A stretch of 64,000 nucleotides of DNA, taken from assembly GCA_945870315.1 (NCBI GenBank), contig CAMBRR010000003.1, positions 1-64,000 of the forward strand. Reading direction: 5' to 3'. Source of the stretch: an uncultured Bacteroidales bacterium. Lineage in GTDB: Bacteria; Bacteroidota; Bacteroidia; Bacteroidales; UBA932. Each line of letters opens with the position of its first letter. Within the stretch, counting starts at the first letter, position 1. A program made the position numbers and the translations under genes. Below, piece after piece: positions 18,628-27,726 of this stretch. Under the pieces are notes generated by a model. The model was given only the letters and a program-made list of their open reading frames with translations. It searched no databases and had not been told where the DNA came from.

Positions 18628-21603
18628 CTATTCAAGTTCGGCCAGTTTCCTGAGCCTCATATTAACATTTTCCAAAACATCGTCGCCATCACCTGAGGAT
18701 TCATACCCATCCCTTATGCTCTCGAAGGTCGCCCTCGCCTGTCGCAATTCACCTTTTTCCACATAGGAGTCGCCCAGCACTATCAAACTCTTTGCGAACC
18801 AGTATATTTCCGGGCTTGAAGCATCCGAGAATGCGAACACCTTTGTCTGGACAGTATCGAAATCGCCACTGTCATAACTATCCAGGATGAGCAGATAGGC
18901 GGCTTCAGCGCCATAAGAATCATTCATATTCTGGGACAATTCCCCGAGAATCTTGAATGCCTCTGCCCTCCTGCTTGATGCGAGACAGGACTTGGCCTTT
19001 ACATAGAGGGCCTCACGAAGTATTGCCTCCTCATTGGTAAGTCCACCCAGGAGACGGTCGGCAACGGATATGGCATCGTTCCAATGATGTCCCTTGAAAG
19101 CAGACCTCATCATCCCGACAATCGCAGTGGCTCGATTGTTTTCAATCTTGGCACTTGAAAACAGAGAGGCATAGGCGTCGTAGGCATCGTCCCAACGCTC
19201 CAGTTTGTATGAAAGTTGTGCAAATCCCAGGGTGGACAACTCCACGAAAGAGCCGGTACCGGAGACAACGACCTTCTTGTAGTAGTCGCACGCCTGCTCG
19301 TCCTTGCCGAGATTGCGATAACACTGCGCTATGTAGAAATCAGCCTTGTATGCAGCTGCACCTTGAGGATAACGACTTTTGTAATCCAAAAGGGTTTGAA
19401 GAGCCTTGGTGTAGTTCTCCGACAGGAAGACCTGTTCCGCCGAATTGAAGAAAAGCCTCTCCTTCTCATCCGGAGTCTTGACAGCCCCCTTCCCTATGCT
19501 TTCCAGATAGTCCAGATATGCCTGCGGCTCATTCCTGGTCTGGTAGATGGATTCGATGGCCAGAAGCGCATCATCTGCACTGCCGGAATGCGGAAGTTTC
19601 TCAACCACAGTCTTATAGTATGACAAAGCCTCGTTGTACTGGGACAGGTTCCTCGCCACAGAACCCATCTCAAGATAGGCCTTGGCAATGAAGGTACTGT
19701 CCCTGACCTGTGTTACAATCCTTGAGAAACAGTCCATAGCCTGTTCGTCCTTTTCCATCACTTCATATGTCCGTCCCAGTTCATACATCGCCTCTGGATA
19801 AAAGGCACTTTGGGCAGAGGCCGAAAGCACATTGGAAAGGAGTTGCACCTTGGAGGCATCGTCTCCCGTAAGTCCGTGACACATAGCAGCCTGGTAATAC
19901 GGATATATATCGTTGACGTCGAAATATGTCGTAGTCACCTTATCATAATCGGCCAATGCCTCCTCATATTTCTTGGCCACATAACGACAGTCTGCCCTTC
20001 TTAGAAGAGCATCCTTTCGGAAGATGACAGTCGGCTCTTGGAGATATGTGGTGAACCACTTGACCGCAGTCTCATATTCTGCATTCTTGTAGTTGCAATA
20101 AGCTATATTATAAGGAAGGAGGGAGGATTCAGTCATTCCATACAGGGCGGAAGTGTTGAACAGATCCACGAATATCTCCTTCGCCTGCTGGAACTGATCG
20201 TTGCGGTAGTAACATTCAGCCAGCCAGTATCGGGAAAGCTGGTTGAACCTTGTCCCCCTTTCTGAATAGTATGAAGCCGCCTTCAATAGCGGAACAGCCT
20301 TCCTGTATGACCCAGAAGAGACAAGCTGACTGGCACGAAGATAATTGGCTTTCATATAGTTGAACTTCATATCCTCATCCAGTTCATCAATCTTGTCATA
20401 AGCTTCCACTGCCGCTTCATAGTCCCTGTCATACAGGGCTGCAAGAGCTATGTAACTGTTGATTCTGTCACTCTGGGCTGAATCCGGATAATGTTTCAGA
20501 TAGTCTGCGAAGACAGAATTGTCGTGATTCAGGTCAAAGGCCAATTTTGCATAATTCAGATATGCATCCCTTGCCATTTCCTCATCATATCTTGCCAGCG
20601 AAGCATCCCTGAATGCATTCAGGGCAGCAACCTTGTTTCTCGTCTGGATGTAACTGTAGCCAAGGTGATAGTTGGCTATCTGACCAAGGGAATCCGTTCT
20701 CATATCCATCATTTCGAAAGCCTCGATGGCCCCCCTGTAATCACGAACGGCATACAGGACCGAACCACTGTAGAACCAGTCTGTGCGGGAACGCTCCTGA
20801 GTGTCGTCCGTAAGGCTGAGTTCATAGAATCTCTTGGCATTGGCCGGGTCTGAAAGCACCAGATAGGACTCGGAGATGAGCCTTGCCAGATGCTGTTTCC
20901 TTTCATTCGGCACCTTCTCATACATCTTCTCCCCGTACTGAGTCACAAACTTATAGTCGTGCAACATAAAACGACACTCAAGCATATAGAAAGATGCGAT
21001 ATCCTCGAAACGCTTTTCCCTATAAACCTTTTCAAACCACCCTAGGGCCGTATGGAAATCCTTCATCTGGTAGCGGATATATCCGAGAGCGTACCTGGCA
21101 GGGGCCGTATAGTCTGACTTCGGGCGTTTTTCCAGATCCAGCAGCAGGGGCTCGGCCTCAGTTATCCTGTCCTGACACAGCAGACAATAAGCTTTCTTGA
21201 ACAAGAAGGAGCTTTGGTCACTCTTATATATCTGTTTGAGAGTCAATCCATCCAGCACATCTCCGGCGGCCGCATAATCGCCCTCGGCAAAAAGATTCAT
21301 CGCGTGGGAATAGAGTATCACCGGAATAAGAGTGGAATGGGAATTCTTCCTGATGAAATCTTCCATCTTGCTTTCGTAGTTCGGAACGTTCATCTTCACG
21401 TCCATAAGAACGGAGTATTCGAGGGGAGTGATGGATTTCTCCTTGAGTGAGAGTTCCTGCAGGAGAATGGAAGAACGGGAATTCATATTTCTCTCTGCCA
21501 TCCTGAGCGCATCCGAAAGATTGAGCGAGCCCCTTTCAACAGCAGCGAACAAGGCCGACGGCAGAAGGGTCAGGAGGAACAGATTCAATAGCAATCTTCT
21601 CAT
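18628..21603 (-). CDS. Large exported tetratricopeptide-repeat protein
   Basis: A 991-residue protein with signal peptide 1-20 followed by TPR-like helical pairs over almost its whole length; clear repeats include AYLEMGSVARNLSQYNEAL and AMYELGRTYEVMEKDEQAM-like units. No enzymatic domain is visible. It resembles long periplasmic TPR scaffolds of Bacteroidota. The outer-membrane barrel gene follows after 3 nt. Together they may form an envelope complex, but the function is not known. The gene has its own promoter, divergent from ftsE. Confidence 0.8.
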   Translation of the reverse strand: MRRLLLNLFLLTLLPSALFAAVERGSLNLSDALRMAERNMNSRSSILLQELSLKEKSITPLEYSVLMDVKMNVPNYESKMEDFIRKNSHSTLIPVILYSHAMNLFAEGDYAAAGDVLDGLTLKQIYKSDQSSFLFKKAYCLLCQDRITEAEPLLLDLEKRPKSDYTAPARYALGYIRYQMKDFHTALGWFEKVYREKRFEDIASFYMLECRFMLHDYKFVTQYGEKMYEKVPNERKQHLARLISESYLVLSDPANAKRFYELSLTDDTQERSRTDWFYSGSVLYAVRDYRGAIEAFEMMDMRTDSLGQIANYHLGYSYIQTRNKVAALNAFRDASLARYDEEMARDAYLNYAKLAFDLNHDNSVFADYLKHYPDSAQSDRINSYIALAALYDRDYEAAVEAYDKIDELDEDMKFNYMKANYLRASQLVSSGSYRKAVPLLKAASYYSERGTRFNQLSRYWLAECYYRNDQFQQAKEIFVDLFNTSALYGMTESSLLPYNIAYCNYKNAEYETAVKWFTTYLQEPTVIFRKDALLRRADCRYVAKKYEEALADYDKVTTTYFDVNDIYPYYQAAMCHGLTGDDASKVQLLSNVLSASAQSAFYPEAMYELGRTYEVMEKDEQAMDCFSRIVTQVRDSTFIAKAYLEMGSVARNLSQYNEALSYYKTVVEKLPHSGSADDALLAIESIYQTRNEPQAYLDYLESIGKGAVKTPDEKERLFFNSAEQVFLSENYTKALQTLLDYKSRYPQGAAAYKADFYIAQCYRNLGKDEQACDYYKKVVVSGTGSFVELSTLGFAQLSYKLERWDDAYDAYASLFSSAKIENNRATAIVGMMRSAFKGHHWNDAISVADRLLGGLTNEEAILREALYVKAKSCLASSRRAEAFKILGELSQNMNDSYGAEAAYLLILDSYDSGDFDTVQTKVFAFSDASSPEIYWFAKSLIVLGDSYVEKGELRQARATFESIRDGYESSGDGDDVLENVNMRLRKLAELE

Positions 21604-21636
21604 ATCTATACGTTTGTATTATCAAAAAATAAATTA

Positions 21637-21644
21637 CAAATTTA
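21637..21644 (-). promoter_or_regulatory. -7 element of the TPR/barrel operon
   Basis: TAAATTTG on the minus strand, 33 nt before the TPR start at 21603. It is adjacent to the opposite-facing ftsE -7 element at 21658-21665, so the two promoters overlap in their upstream regions. No good -33 box is seen. Confidence 0.5.
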
Positions 21645-21657
21645 ACCATTTTTCAAT

Positions 21658-21665
21658 TACCTTTG
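21658..21665 (+). promoter_or_regulatory. -7 element of ftsE
   Basis: TACCTTTG on the plus strand, 39 nt before the ATG at 21705. An in-frame upstream start at 21663 would lie inside this element, which supports the downstream start. Confidence 0.55.
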
Positions 21666-21704
21666 TCTGCTCAAGTAGTAAATGCAATCAATTTTTTGAT
21701 TTTT

Positions 21705-22415
21705 ATGAATATGGAAGACAAATCCGCCATCATTTCGCTCCGCCACACAAACATCACCGGAGGTGATTCCGTCGTTCTTTATGACGTCACGCTTGAAATT
21801 TTTCCGGGAGACTTCGTATATATCGTCGGGAAAGTCGGCACCGGCAAGACATCCATAATAAGGACAATCATCGCTGAGACGCCCCTGACCAAGGGCGAGG
21901 GAGAGGTATGCGGATATTCCCTCAAAGGGTTGAAAGAGAAGGATATACCGTATCTTAGAAGAAAGTTGGGGGTTGTATTCCAGGATTTCCAGCTCCTGAT
22001 GGACCGCACGGTCAAGGAAAACCTTTCCTTCGTGCTCAGGGCCACCGGATGGAAAGACGAAAAGGCAATGGAGGACAGGATGCAGGCCGTCCTTGAGGCC
22101 GTTGGAATGACACTGAAGGCCCACAAGATGCCACACCAGCTTTCGGGAGGAGAGCAACAGAGAATAGCAATTGCAAGAGCCCTTCTGAATGACCCGCAGG
22201 TGATAGTTGCCGATGAGCCGACCGGTAACCTGGATGCTGAGACAGCAGATGGAATAATGCAACTGCTGACTTCAATCAACAGGGACAAAGGCACAGCAGT
22301 GATTATGGTCACTCACAACAGACAGATTTTTGAGAAATATCCTGGTCGCATCTTCGAGTGCAAGGATGAAGGTTGCAATGAAAAGGATGAAGGTTGCTTT
22401 GAAAATGAACAGTAA
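21705..22415 (+). CDS. ftsE: Cell-division ABC transporter ATP-binding protein FtsE
   Basis: A 236-residue ATPase. Walker A is GKVGTGKTS, the Q-loop is VFQDFQLL, the signature is LSGGEQQR, and Walker B is [12 protein letters not shown]. With FtsX it couples division to periplasmic peptidoglycan hydrolysis. ftsX is not adjacent. The start (MNMEDK; a second ATG lies at 21711) follows from the promoter position. The C-terminus is unusual: a perfectly phased 21-bp duplication encodes KDEGCNE followed by KDEGCFE just before the stop, and the 3' end overlaps nth by 11 nt. Confidence 0.9.
   Translation: MNMEDKSAIISLRHTNITGGDSVVLYDVTLEIFPGDFVYIVGKVGTGKTSIIRTIIAETPLTKGEGEVCGYSLKGLKEKDIPYLRRKLGVVFQDFQLLMDRTVKENLSFVLRATGWKDEKAMEDRMQAVLEAVGMTLKAHKMPHQLSGGEQQRIAIARALLNDPQVIVADEPTGNLDAETADGIMQLLTSINRDKGTAVIMVTHNRQIFEKYPGRIFECKDEGCNEKDEGCFENEQ
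22362..22403 (+). repeat. 21-bp tandem duplication across ftsE 3' end and nth start
   Basis: Two copies of 21 bp (22362-22382 and 22383-22403) differ at two bases. They add one heptad to FtsE and create several in-frame ATG codons (22366, 22378, 22387) before the nth start at 22405. Confidence 0.85.
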
Positions 22416-23034
22416 ATTTGATAATCTGACTCGCTGGTTCAGCGAGAATATGCCTGTTGCGGAGAGCGAGCTTCACTACGATTCGCCCTTCCACCTTCTG
22501 ATTGCAGTGATATTGTCGGCCCAATGCACCGACAGAAGGGTGAATATGTACACACCTGAGATTTTCAGGAGGTTCCCCGACCCGGCTTCCCTGGCCGCGG
22601 CTTCCTTCGAAGAAGTATATGATCTTATCAAGTCCATTTCCTTCCCAAACAACAAGGCAAGACATCTTATCGGGATGGCAAGGAGTCTTGTAAGTGATTT
22701 CGGGGGTGTTGTTCCTGAAGAACCGGAACAGCTGGAGACTCTTCCAGGTGTAGGTCGTAAGACTGCAAATGTCATAGCATCAATAATTTACAACAAGCCA
22801 GTGATTGCAGTTGACACCCACGTTTTCAGGGTTTCCAGAAGGATTGGACTTTCAAGAGGAACAACGGTGGAGGCTGTGGAAAAAGACCTTACCGAAGGTT
22901 TCGCTCCCCAGCTTCGCCCCAAGGCTCACCACTGGCTCATCCTGCACGGCAGATATGTGTGTACGGCCCGCAAACCCAAGTGCGAAGAATGTGGTATCCG
23001 AGAATGGTGTGACGAATTCATTCTCAACAGATGA
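22405..23034 (+). CDS. nth: Endonuclease III
   Basis: A 209-residue base-excision repair DNA glycosylase/AP lyase that removes oxidised pyrimidines. The helix-hairpin-helix LPGVGRKTANV carries the catalytic Lys and is followed by VDTHVFRVSRR with the catalytic Asp. The C-terminal [4Fe-4S] cysteines follow the C-x6-C-x2-C-x5-C spacing. The start at 22405 gives the usual N-terminus ending in ENMPVAESELHY; earlier in-frame ATGs arise from a tandem duplication in ftsE. It overlaps ftsE by 11 nt and the next gene by 4 nt. Confidence 0.95.
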   Translation: MNSKFDNLTRWFSENMPVAESELHYDSPFHLLIAVILSAQCTDRRVNMYTPEIFRRFPDPASLAAASFEEVYDLIKSISFPNNKARHLIGMARSLVSDFGGVVPEEPEQLETLPGVGRKTANVIASIIYNKPVIAVDTHVFRVSRRIGLSRGTTVEAVEKDLTEGFAPQLRPKAHHWLILHGRYVCTARKPKCEECGIREWCDEFILNR

Positions 23035-24704
23035 ACAGGAAGCGCTTCCATCTCCTGCCCAACCAGAAGAATGGGCTGCCACTTCAAGAGGATGCACTGC
23101 CAGGCGGAGGGTTTACCAATCCGTTCAGATATATTCCCTGCAAAGCCGTTCTGTCCGCAGCAAGGGAAGTCATTTCCACCATCGACTCCGACTCGATCCT
23201 TTCGAAGGACTTTGCCCAGGGAAAGATGCTGGGGGTTCTCATCGTGAGGAATCATCAGGGAGAGACCGGATACTTGTGCGGATTCTCCGGGAATGTAGGC
23301 GGAAGAAGCCAGATAGAAGGGTTTGTACCGCCAATTTTCGACCTCACAAACCCTGATGGACATTTTAAAAAGCTGGAGGCGGAGATTTCATCAATAAACG
23401 AAAAGATTCGCCTGATGGAGAGTGACCCCAGGCTGGATTCCATCCTTCACGAACTTTCCTCCTGCGAGACCGAGGCTGAAAAGGAAATTGCAGCCGCAAG
23501 GGCATCGATGGCCGAGGCCCGACGCAGACGGGATTCAATCAGAGCATCTTACAGTCGGGAGAACATAGATGAAAGAGATGGAAACAGGGAGGACATACTG
23601 GCCATTCTGGAAAGGGAAAGCCAACACGAGAAGGCAGAATTTGCCAGGTTGAAAAAACGTTGGAAAGAAAGGATAGGCACAATCAAGGCAGCGGCAAAAG
23701 CCATCACCGATGAAATACTTGGAATGAAATCCGTCCGAAGGGAAATGTCTGACCAACTGCAAAGGTGGATATTCCATCAATATAGGGTTCACAATATTCT
23801 GGGGCAGGAGGCATCCATATGGGAGGTATTCGCCGAAAAAGGGCTTGTTCCTCCTGGAGGCACCGGGGACTGCGCAGCTCCGAAACTACTGGAATATGCA
23901 TTCCGCAACAACCTTCAGCCGCTAGCAATGGGGGAATTCTGGTATGGGACCTCGCCTGATACTGGGGTCAGGGTTCACGGCCATTTCTATCCGTCCTGCA
24001 CTTCCAAATGCGGTCCGCTTCTTGGCTATATGATGAAGGGACTTCATATTCAAGATGACATCACCTTCGAATGCGACCGGAAGCCCGCCATAATGCATTA
24101 TGACAAGGACATCATCGTTGCCGTGAAGCCCTCAGGTATGCCTTCCGTTCCGGGCCTTGACAACAGGGTGTCCCTTCAGGAATGGCTGTCGGCGGAAACT
24201 GGAGGCGAAGTCCTTGCAGTCCACAGACTTGATATGGACACCTGCGGGGTTATGGTATTTGCAAGGAACACCTCCAGCCAGGCCTTCCTGCAATCACAAT
24301 TTGAAAAGCGCACAGTCAAGAAGGTATATCTGGCACGTCTTTGCCCCGGGGACATCCCCCAAGAAGGCAAGATAGAGCTTCCGCTGAGTCCTGATTACGA
24401 TGAAAGGCCTCGGCAGAAGGTGGATTTATCAAATGGGAAGGAAACTGTCACCCTGTACCGTATGATTGAGAAATATCCGGACGGTTCCACCCTCGTTGAA
24501 TTCCATCCCCTCACCGGCAGGACTCACCAGCTGAGAGTTCATTCCGCACACCCACTCGGACTTGGCTGTCCGATAGAAGGAGACCTCCTCTACGGAGGAT
24601 GCTCACTTTCCTGTGCGAAAGTCACAAAACTGCACCTTCAAGCCAAATCCATCTCCTTCATTCATCCGGGAAGCAGAGAGACTCTCGTGTTCGATATGGG
24701 ATAA
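23031..24704 (+). CDS. RluA-family pseudouridine synthase with long N-terminal extension
   Basis: A 557-residue protein. The C-terminal RluA-type catalytic domain (about 345-555) has HRLDMDTCG with catalytic Asp401 and the HPLTGRTHQLRVH motif. The first 340 residues are not part of the enzyme: a domain with GYLCGFSGNVGG (about 83-94) is followed by a charged coiled coil (about 120-240) and then WIFHQYRVHNILGQ. This architecture occurs in Bacteroidota, but the extension's role is unknown; RNA binding or target selection is possible. ATGA overlap with nth indicates coupling. Confidence 0.88.
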   Translation: MNRKRFHLLPNQKNGLPLQEDALPGGGFTNPFRYIPCKAVLSAAREVISTIDSDSILSKDFAQGKMLGVLIVRNHQGETGYLCGFSGNVGGRSQIEGFVPPIFDLTNPDGHFKKLEAEISSINEKIRLMESDPRLDSILHELSSCETEAEKEIAAARASMAEARRRRDSIRASYSRENIDERDGNREDILAILERESQHEKAEFARLKKRWKERIGTIKAAAKAITDEILGMKSVRREMSDQLQRWIFHQYRVHNILGQEASIWEVFAEKGLVPPGGTGDCAAPKLLEYAFRNNLQPLAMGEFWYGTSPDTGVRVHGHFYPSCTSKCGPLLGYMMKGLHIQDDITFECDRKPAIMHYDKDIIVAVKPSGMPSVPGLDNRVSLQEWLSAETGGEVLAVHRLDMDTCGVMVFARNTSSQAFLQSQFEKRTVKKVYLARLCPGDIPQEGKIELPLSPDYDERPRQKVDLSNGKETVTLYRMIEKYPDGSTLVEFHPLTGRTHQLRVHSAHPLGLGCPIEGDLLYGGCSLSCAKVTKLHLQAKSISFIHPGSRETLVFDMG

Positions 24705-24737
24705 AAAAAAGACGACTGCCTTGCAGTCATCTTTTTG
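24705..24737. terminator. Bidirectional terminator between the RluA gene and rpmE2
   Basis: GACTGC at 24714-24719 pairs with GCAGTC at 24723-24728, and the flanking A run and T run extend the stem after one mismatch. It has an A-tract and a T-tract on opposite sides, so it serves both convergent genes. Confidence 0.85.
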
Positions 24738-24758
24738 GGTACCGTATGTAGAGAAGAA

Positions 24759-25010
24759 TTATTTCTTCTTGCTTGCGTATCTCTGGTAGAATTTGTCAAC
24801 GCGTCCTGCGGTGTCAACGAGTTTCATCTTACCGGTGTAGAATGGGTGAGATGTGTTGGAAATCTCGAGTTTCACTACTGGGTATTCAACACCTTCAATC
24901 TCAATGGTCTCTCTGGTGTTGGCGCAGGAACGGGTGATGAACACCTGGTCATTTGACATATCCTTGAAAGCTACAAGACGGTAGGTTTCGGGATGCAATC
25001 CTTTTTTCAT
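24759..25010 (-). CDS. rpmE2: 50S ribosomal protein L31 type B
   Basis: An 83-residue L31 of the long, zinc-independent type: it starts MKKGLHPETYRLVAFKDMS and has only one cysteine (Cys29), lacking the CxxC pairs of zinc L31. Conserved HPFYTGKMK lies near 55-63. It is a single-gene unit ending in the shared bidirectional terminator. No Zur-like operator is recognisable upstream. Confidence 0.95.
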   Translation of the reverse strand: MKKGLHPETYRLVAFKDMSNDQVFITRSCANTRETIEIEGVEYPVVKLEISNTSHPFYTGKMKLVDTAGRVDKFYQRYASKKK

Positions 25011-25092
25011 ATCAATAAAAATTAGTTAACTATTTTTTCGAGCCGCGAATTTAGATGTAATTTTTGAAATATCCAATTATTTCGCAAATTAT

Positions 25093-26163
25093 CTACTTGA
25101 TCCGGTATGGCTGGTCCTCGTATATGGTGAACTTCTTGGCTTTACGAATCCATTTCTGCTCCTCTACCTTGATATATTCACGAGTTTCAAGAGCATCGGC
25201 AGCCCCATTGATGTATTTCCACATCATATCATCGGAAAGTTTGGCCTGGAAGCCGTCTTCAAAACGGAATTCAGGGTACCTGCTTTTGAAATACCTCAAC
25301 AGTTGGAGGGTATGCAGAAGAGAATGATATTCCACGCCCGGTTCCAGCATTATCTGGTAGCCATAACACCTCTGACCGCTGTAACGGCCATAAGCCGGAG
25401 TAAAGGAGCAAGGCCTGAGCATTGCGCCCTCTGCAACAGGAACAATCTCAGTATGAGCAGTTTTCACAAAAGGAGCTCCTATGTATTCGTAAGGTCTGGC
25501 TGTTCCGAGTCCCGGAGTGATGTTGGTATTGTTCCACAGCCCGCCGCCACTGTAAAGGTCGCAGGTGAACAATCCCGGAATATCTGAACAGGGAGCAATG
25601 GTCCAAGGCATCAGCTGTGTATTGGCATCAGTTGCAAGGGCTGAAATGACATGGATAGGAAACTTTGCACCTATCTCGTTGGCATATAAATTGACAAGTT
25701 CGCCAAGGGTAAGTCCGTGACGGTGAGGAATTTTCGGAACGAATTGCTCTACCTCAGAGGCAGATGGCATAGAACCCTCAACCGTCCTTCCCGCAGGATT
25801 GATATGGTCCACCACATACAAAGATGGAGCATCATCCTTAAGTTCCTTGAGAACCTGCATCAACTTGAAGACATCCTTGGTATAGTTGAAATACCGCGAA
25901 CCAACATCCTGAATCTCAACGACCACCGCATTGAGTTCCTTCACCTGGTCCAGAGTGAATTCAATATGGTTGGTTGACGGGGTCAGTTCAGTATCCCTCG
26001 GAGAAAAAACCGTATGGAGGTTGCCTCTTGTGCGGAAGATATCCCAAAGGTATTCTCCCCTGGAAACATTCCAGCTGTTCTGCGTGCAAAAGCAGCCGAC
26101 ACGCCCTTCCAGAAGGGCCTTGTCAAGCTGCTCGTGTATCGGTGTAGTCCTGAACGAAAACAT
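25093..26163 (-). CDS. DUF1343/NamZ-like exo-N-acetylmuramidase without signal peptide
   Basis: A 356-residue protein of the DUF1343 family (PF07075), whose characterised members NamZ from Bacillus subtilis and Tannerella forsythia release terminal MurNAc from peptidoglycan fragments. Family blocks VVVEIQDVGSRYFNYT (about 80-95), DHINPAGRTVEGSMP and DLYSGGGLWNNTNITPGLGT are present. Unlike the secreted B. subtilis enzyme, the protein begins MFSFRTTPIHEQLDK with no signal sequence, so it should act in the cytoplasm. Its ATG overlaps the glmM stop by one base, which fits a role in recycling wall amino sugars. Confidence 0.85.
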   Translation of the reverse strand: MFSFRTTPIHEQLDKALLEGRVGCFCTQNSWNVSRGEYLWDIFRTRGNLHTVFSPRDTELTPSTNHIEFTLDQVKELNAVVVEIQDVGSRYFNYTKDVFKLMQVLKELKDDAPSLYVVDHINPAGRTVEGSMPSASEVEQFVPKIPHRHGLTLGELVNLYANEIGAKFPIHVISALATDANTQLMPWTIAPCSDIPGLFTCDLYSGGGLWNNTNITPGLGTARPYEYIGAPFVKTAHTEIVPVAEGAMLRPCSFTPAYGRYSGQRCYGYQIMLEPGVEYHSLLHTLQLLRYFKSRYPEFRFEDGFQAKLSDDMMWKYINGAADALETREYIKVEEQKWIRKAKKFTIYEDQPYRIK

Positions 26164-27614
26164 TAGCCAATGATTTTTTCGGCGATGCCGATAATCTGCT
26201 GAGCAAGAGCGTCAGCGGCCTGTGCATCAGCGGCTTCAGCATAGATGCGGATAATCGGTTCAGTATTGGACTTGCGCAGATGAACCCATTCCTTGCGGGA
26301 CTCGAAAGAAATCTTCACGCCGTCAACAGTATTGATATCCTCAGATGCATAAACCTTCTTGATTTCATCCAAAATCTTGTCTATGAGCGCCTTGTCGGAA
26401 AGCTGAATCTTATTCTTGGCAATCACGTAACGAGGATAGGTAGCAAGAAGTTCCGACACCTTCATCTTCTTGTAAGCGAGGTTTGTAAGGAAAAGAGCGA
26501 CGCCTACCATTGCATCACGGCCATAATGCAGGGCTGGATAGATTACACCTCCATTGCCCTCTCCTCCTATAAGAGCGCCACATTCCTTCATCTTGGTAGT
26601 TACGTTGACCTCACCTACGGCAGCAGCGAAATATTCTCCGCTGTATTTCTCCGTAACATCACGCAAAGCCCTTGAAGATGAGAGGTTTGAAGATGTTGCA
26701 AGGCTATACGGAGCAGTGACTTCCTCAATGGATTTGCCGGTATTGAGAGCCTCATTGTAAGCCCTTCCAAGCAGATAATCAGCCACACTGACAAGGGTAT
26801 ATTCCTCTCCGAAAGGTTTTCCATCCTCACATATGAGTGCCAGACGGTCAACATCCGGATCCACTGAAATTCCAAGGTCAGCCTTATTGGCGACAACTGC
26901 ATTACACAACTCCACCAGGTTGGCAGGCAGCGGTTCAGGATTGTGGGCGAACTGGCCTGTCGGCTCGCAGTTTACCATTACGCACTCGACACCGAGTCTT
27001 TCAAGAAGACGTGGCATTATGATTCCACCCACGGAATTAACCGCATCCAGGGCGACCTTGAAATGGGCATTTCTGATTGCCTCCACATCCACTGCGTCAA
27101 GTGCAAGAACGGCATCCAGATGCTCATCCGTAAAATCTCTCTCTTCAATCACGCCGAGTGAATCCACGTCTGCAAAGTTAAAGTCCTCTTTCTCAGCGCA
27201 TTCCAAAATGGCAGCGCCTTCCTCAGCATTGAGAAACTCACCCTTTTCATTCAGAAGTTTGAGCGCATTCCACTGTTTTGGATTATGTGAAGCTGTGAGG
27301 ATGATTCCACCGTCGGCCTGAGCAAAAACCACAGCCATCTCAGTAGTAGGTGTTGATGCAAAGCCCGCCTTGACCACATCCACTCCGCAGGCAATCAGAG
27401 AACCGCACACGAGCTGCTCGACCATCTCGCCGGAAAGTCTTGCGTCCTTTCCCACAACTACCTTGTATCTCTCCCCTGCCGGTTTTGGACGGCGCTCCCG
27501 GAGTTTTTCACAATATGCATATGTAAATTTTACGATATCGATTGGAGAAAGACCTTCTCCCGGTGCTCCGCCAATGGTTCCGCGGATGCCTGAAATGGAT
27601 TTAATCAGTGTCAT
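26163..27614 (-). CDS. glmM: Phosphoglucosamine mutase family protein (GlmM-like)
   Basis: A 483-residue alpha-D-phosphohexomutase. The phosphoserine is Ser109 in TASHNP, the metal loop is DPDVDRLA, the sugar-binding loop is GEGNGG, and the phosphate-binding loop is SNTEP near the C-terminus. GlmM converts GlcN-6-P to GlcN-1-P for UDP-GlcNAc; phosphomannomutase activity is the main alternative. The start is set at MTLIKSISG (27614), because an upstream in-frame ATG at 27653 would overlap the promoter. It is the first gene of a pair with the NamZ-like gene. Confidence 0.87.
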   Translation of the reverse strand: MTLIKSISGIRGTIGGAPGEGLSPIDIVKFTYAYCEKLRERRPKPAGERYKVVVGKDARLSGEMVEQLVCGSLIACGVDVVKAGFASTPTTEMAVVFAQADGGIILTASHNPKQWNALKLLNEKGEFLNAEEGAAILECAEKEDFNFADVDSLGVIEERDFTDEHLDAVLALDAVDVEAIRNAHFKVALDAVNSVGGIIMPRLLERLGVECVMVNCEPTGQFAHNPEPLPANLVELCNAVVANKADLGISVDPDVDRLALICEDGKPFGEEYTLVSVADYLLGRAYNEALNTGKSIEEVTAPYSLATSSNLSSSRALRDVTEKYSGEYFAAAVGEVNVTTKMKECGALIGGEGNGGVIYPALHYGRDAMVGVALFLTNLAYKKMKVSELLATYPRYVIAKNKIQLSDKALIDKILDEIKKVYASEDINTVDGVKISFESRKEWVHLRKSNTEPIIRIYAEAADAQAADALAQQIIGIAEKIIG

Positions 27615-27650
27615 ATCTATATAAAATTTATTCGACCCGAACGGGAAGGG

Positions 27651-27658
27651 CAAAAGTA
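27651..27658 (-). promoter_or_regulatory. -7 element of glmM
   Basis: TACTTTTG on the minus strand, 36 nt before the ATG at 27614. It faces away from the DUF486 promoter immediately to its right. Confidence 0.55.
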
Positions 27659-27674
27659 ACCATTTTTATAATAT

Positions 27675-27705
27675 TTTGCAATTCAGGAGGAAATTCCTAT
27701 TTTTG
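27675..27705 (+). promoter_or_regulatory. Promoter of the DUF486 gene
   Basis: TTTG at 27675-27678, 19 nt, then TATTTTTG at 27698-27705: a full match to the Bacteroidota consensus, 21 nt before the ATG at 27727. It rules out the in-frame start at 27676. Confidence 0.8.
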
Positions 27706-27726
27706 CGGCCCGAAAATTCATTTTCA

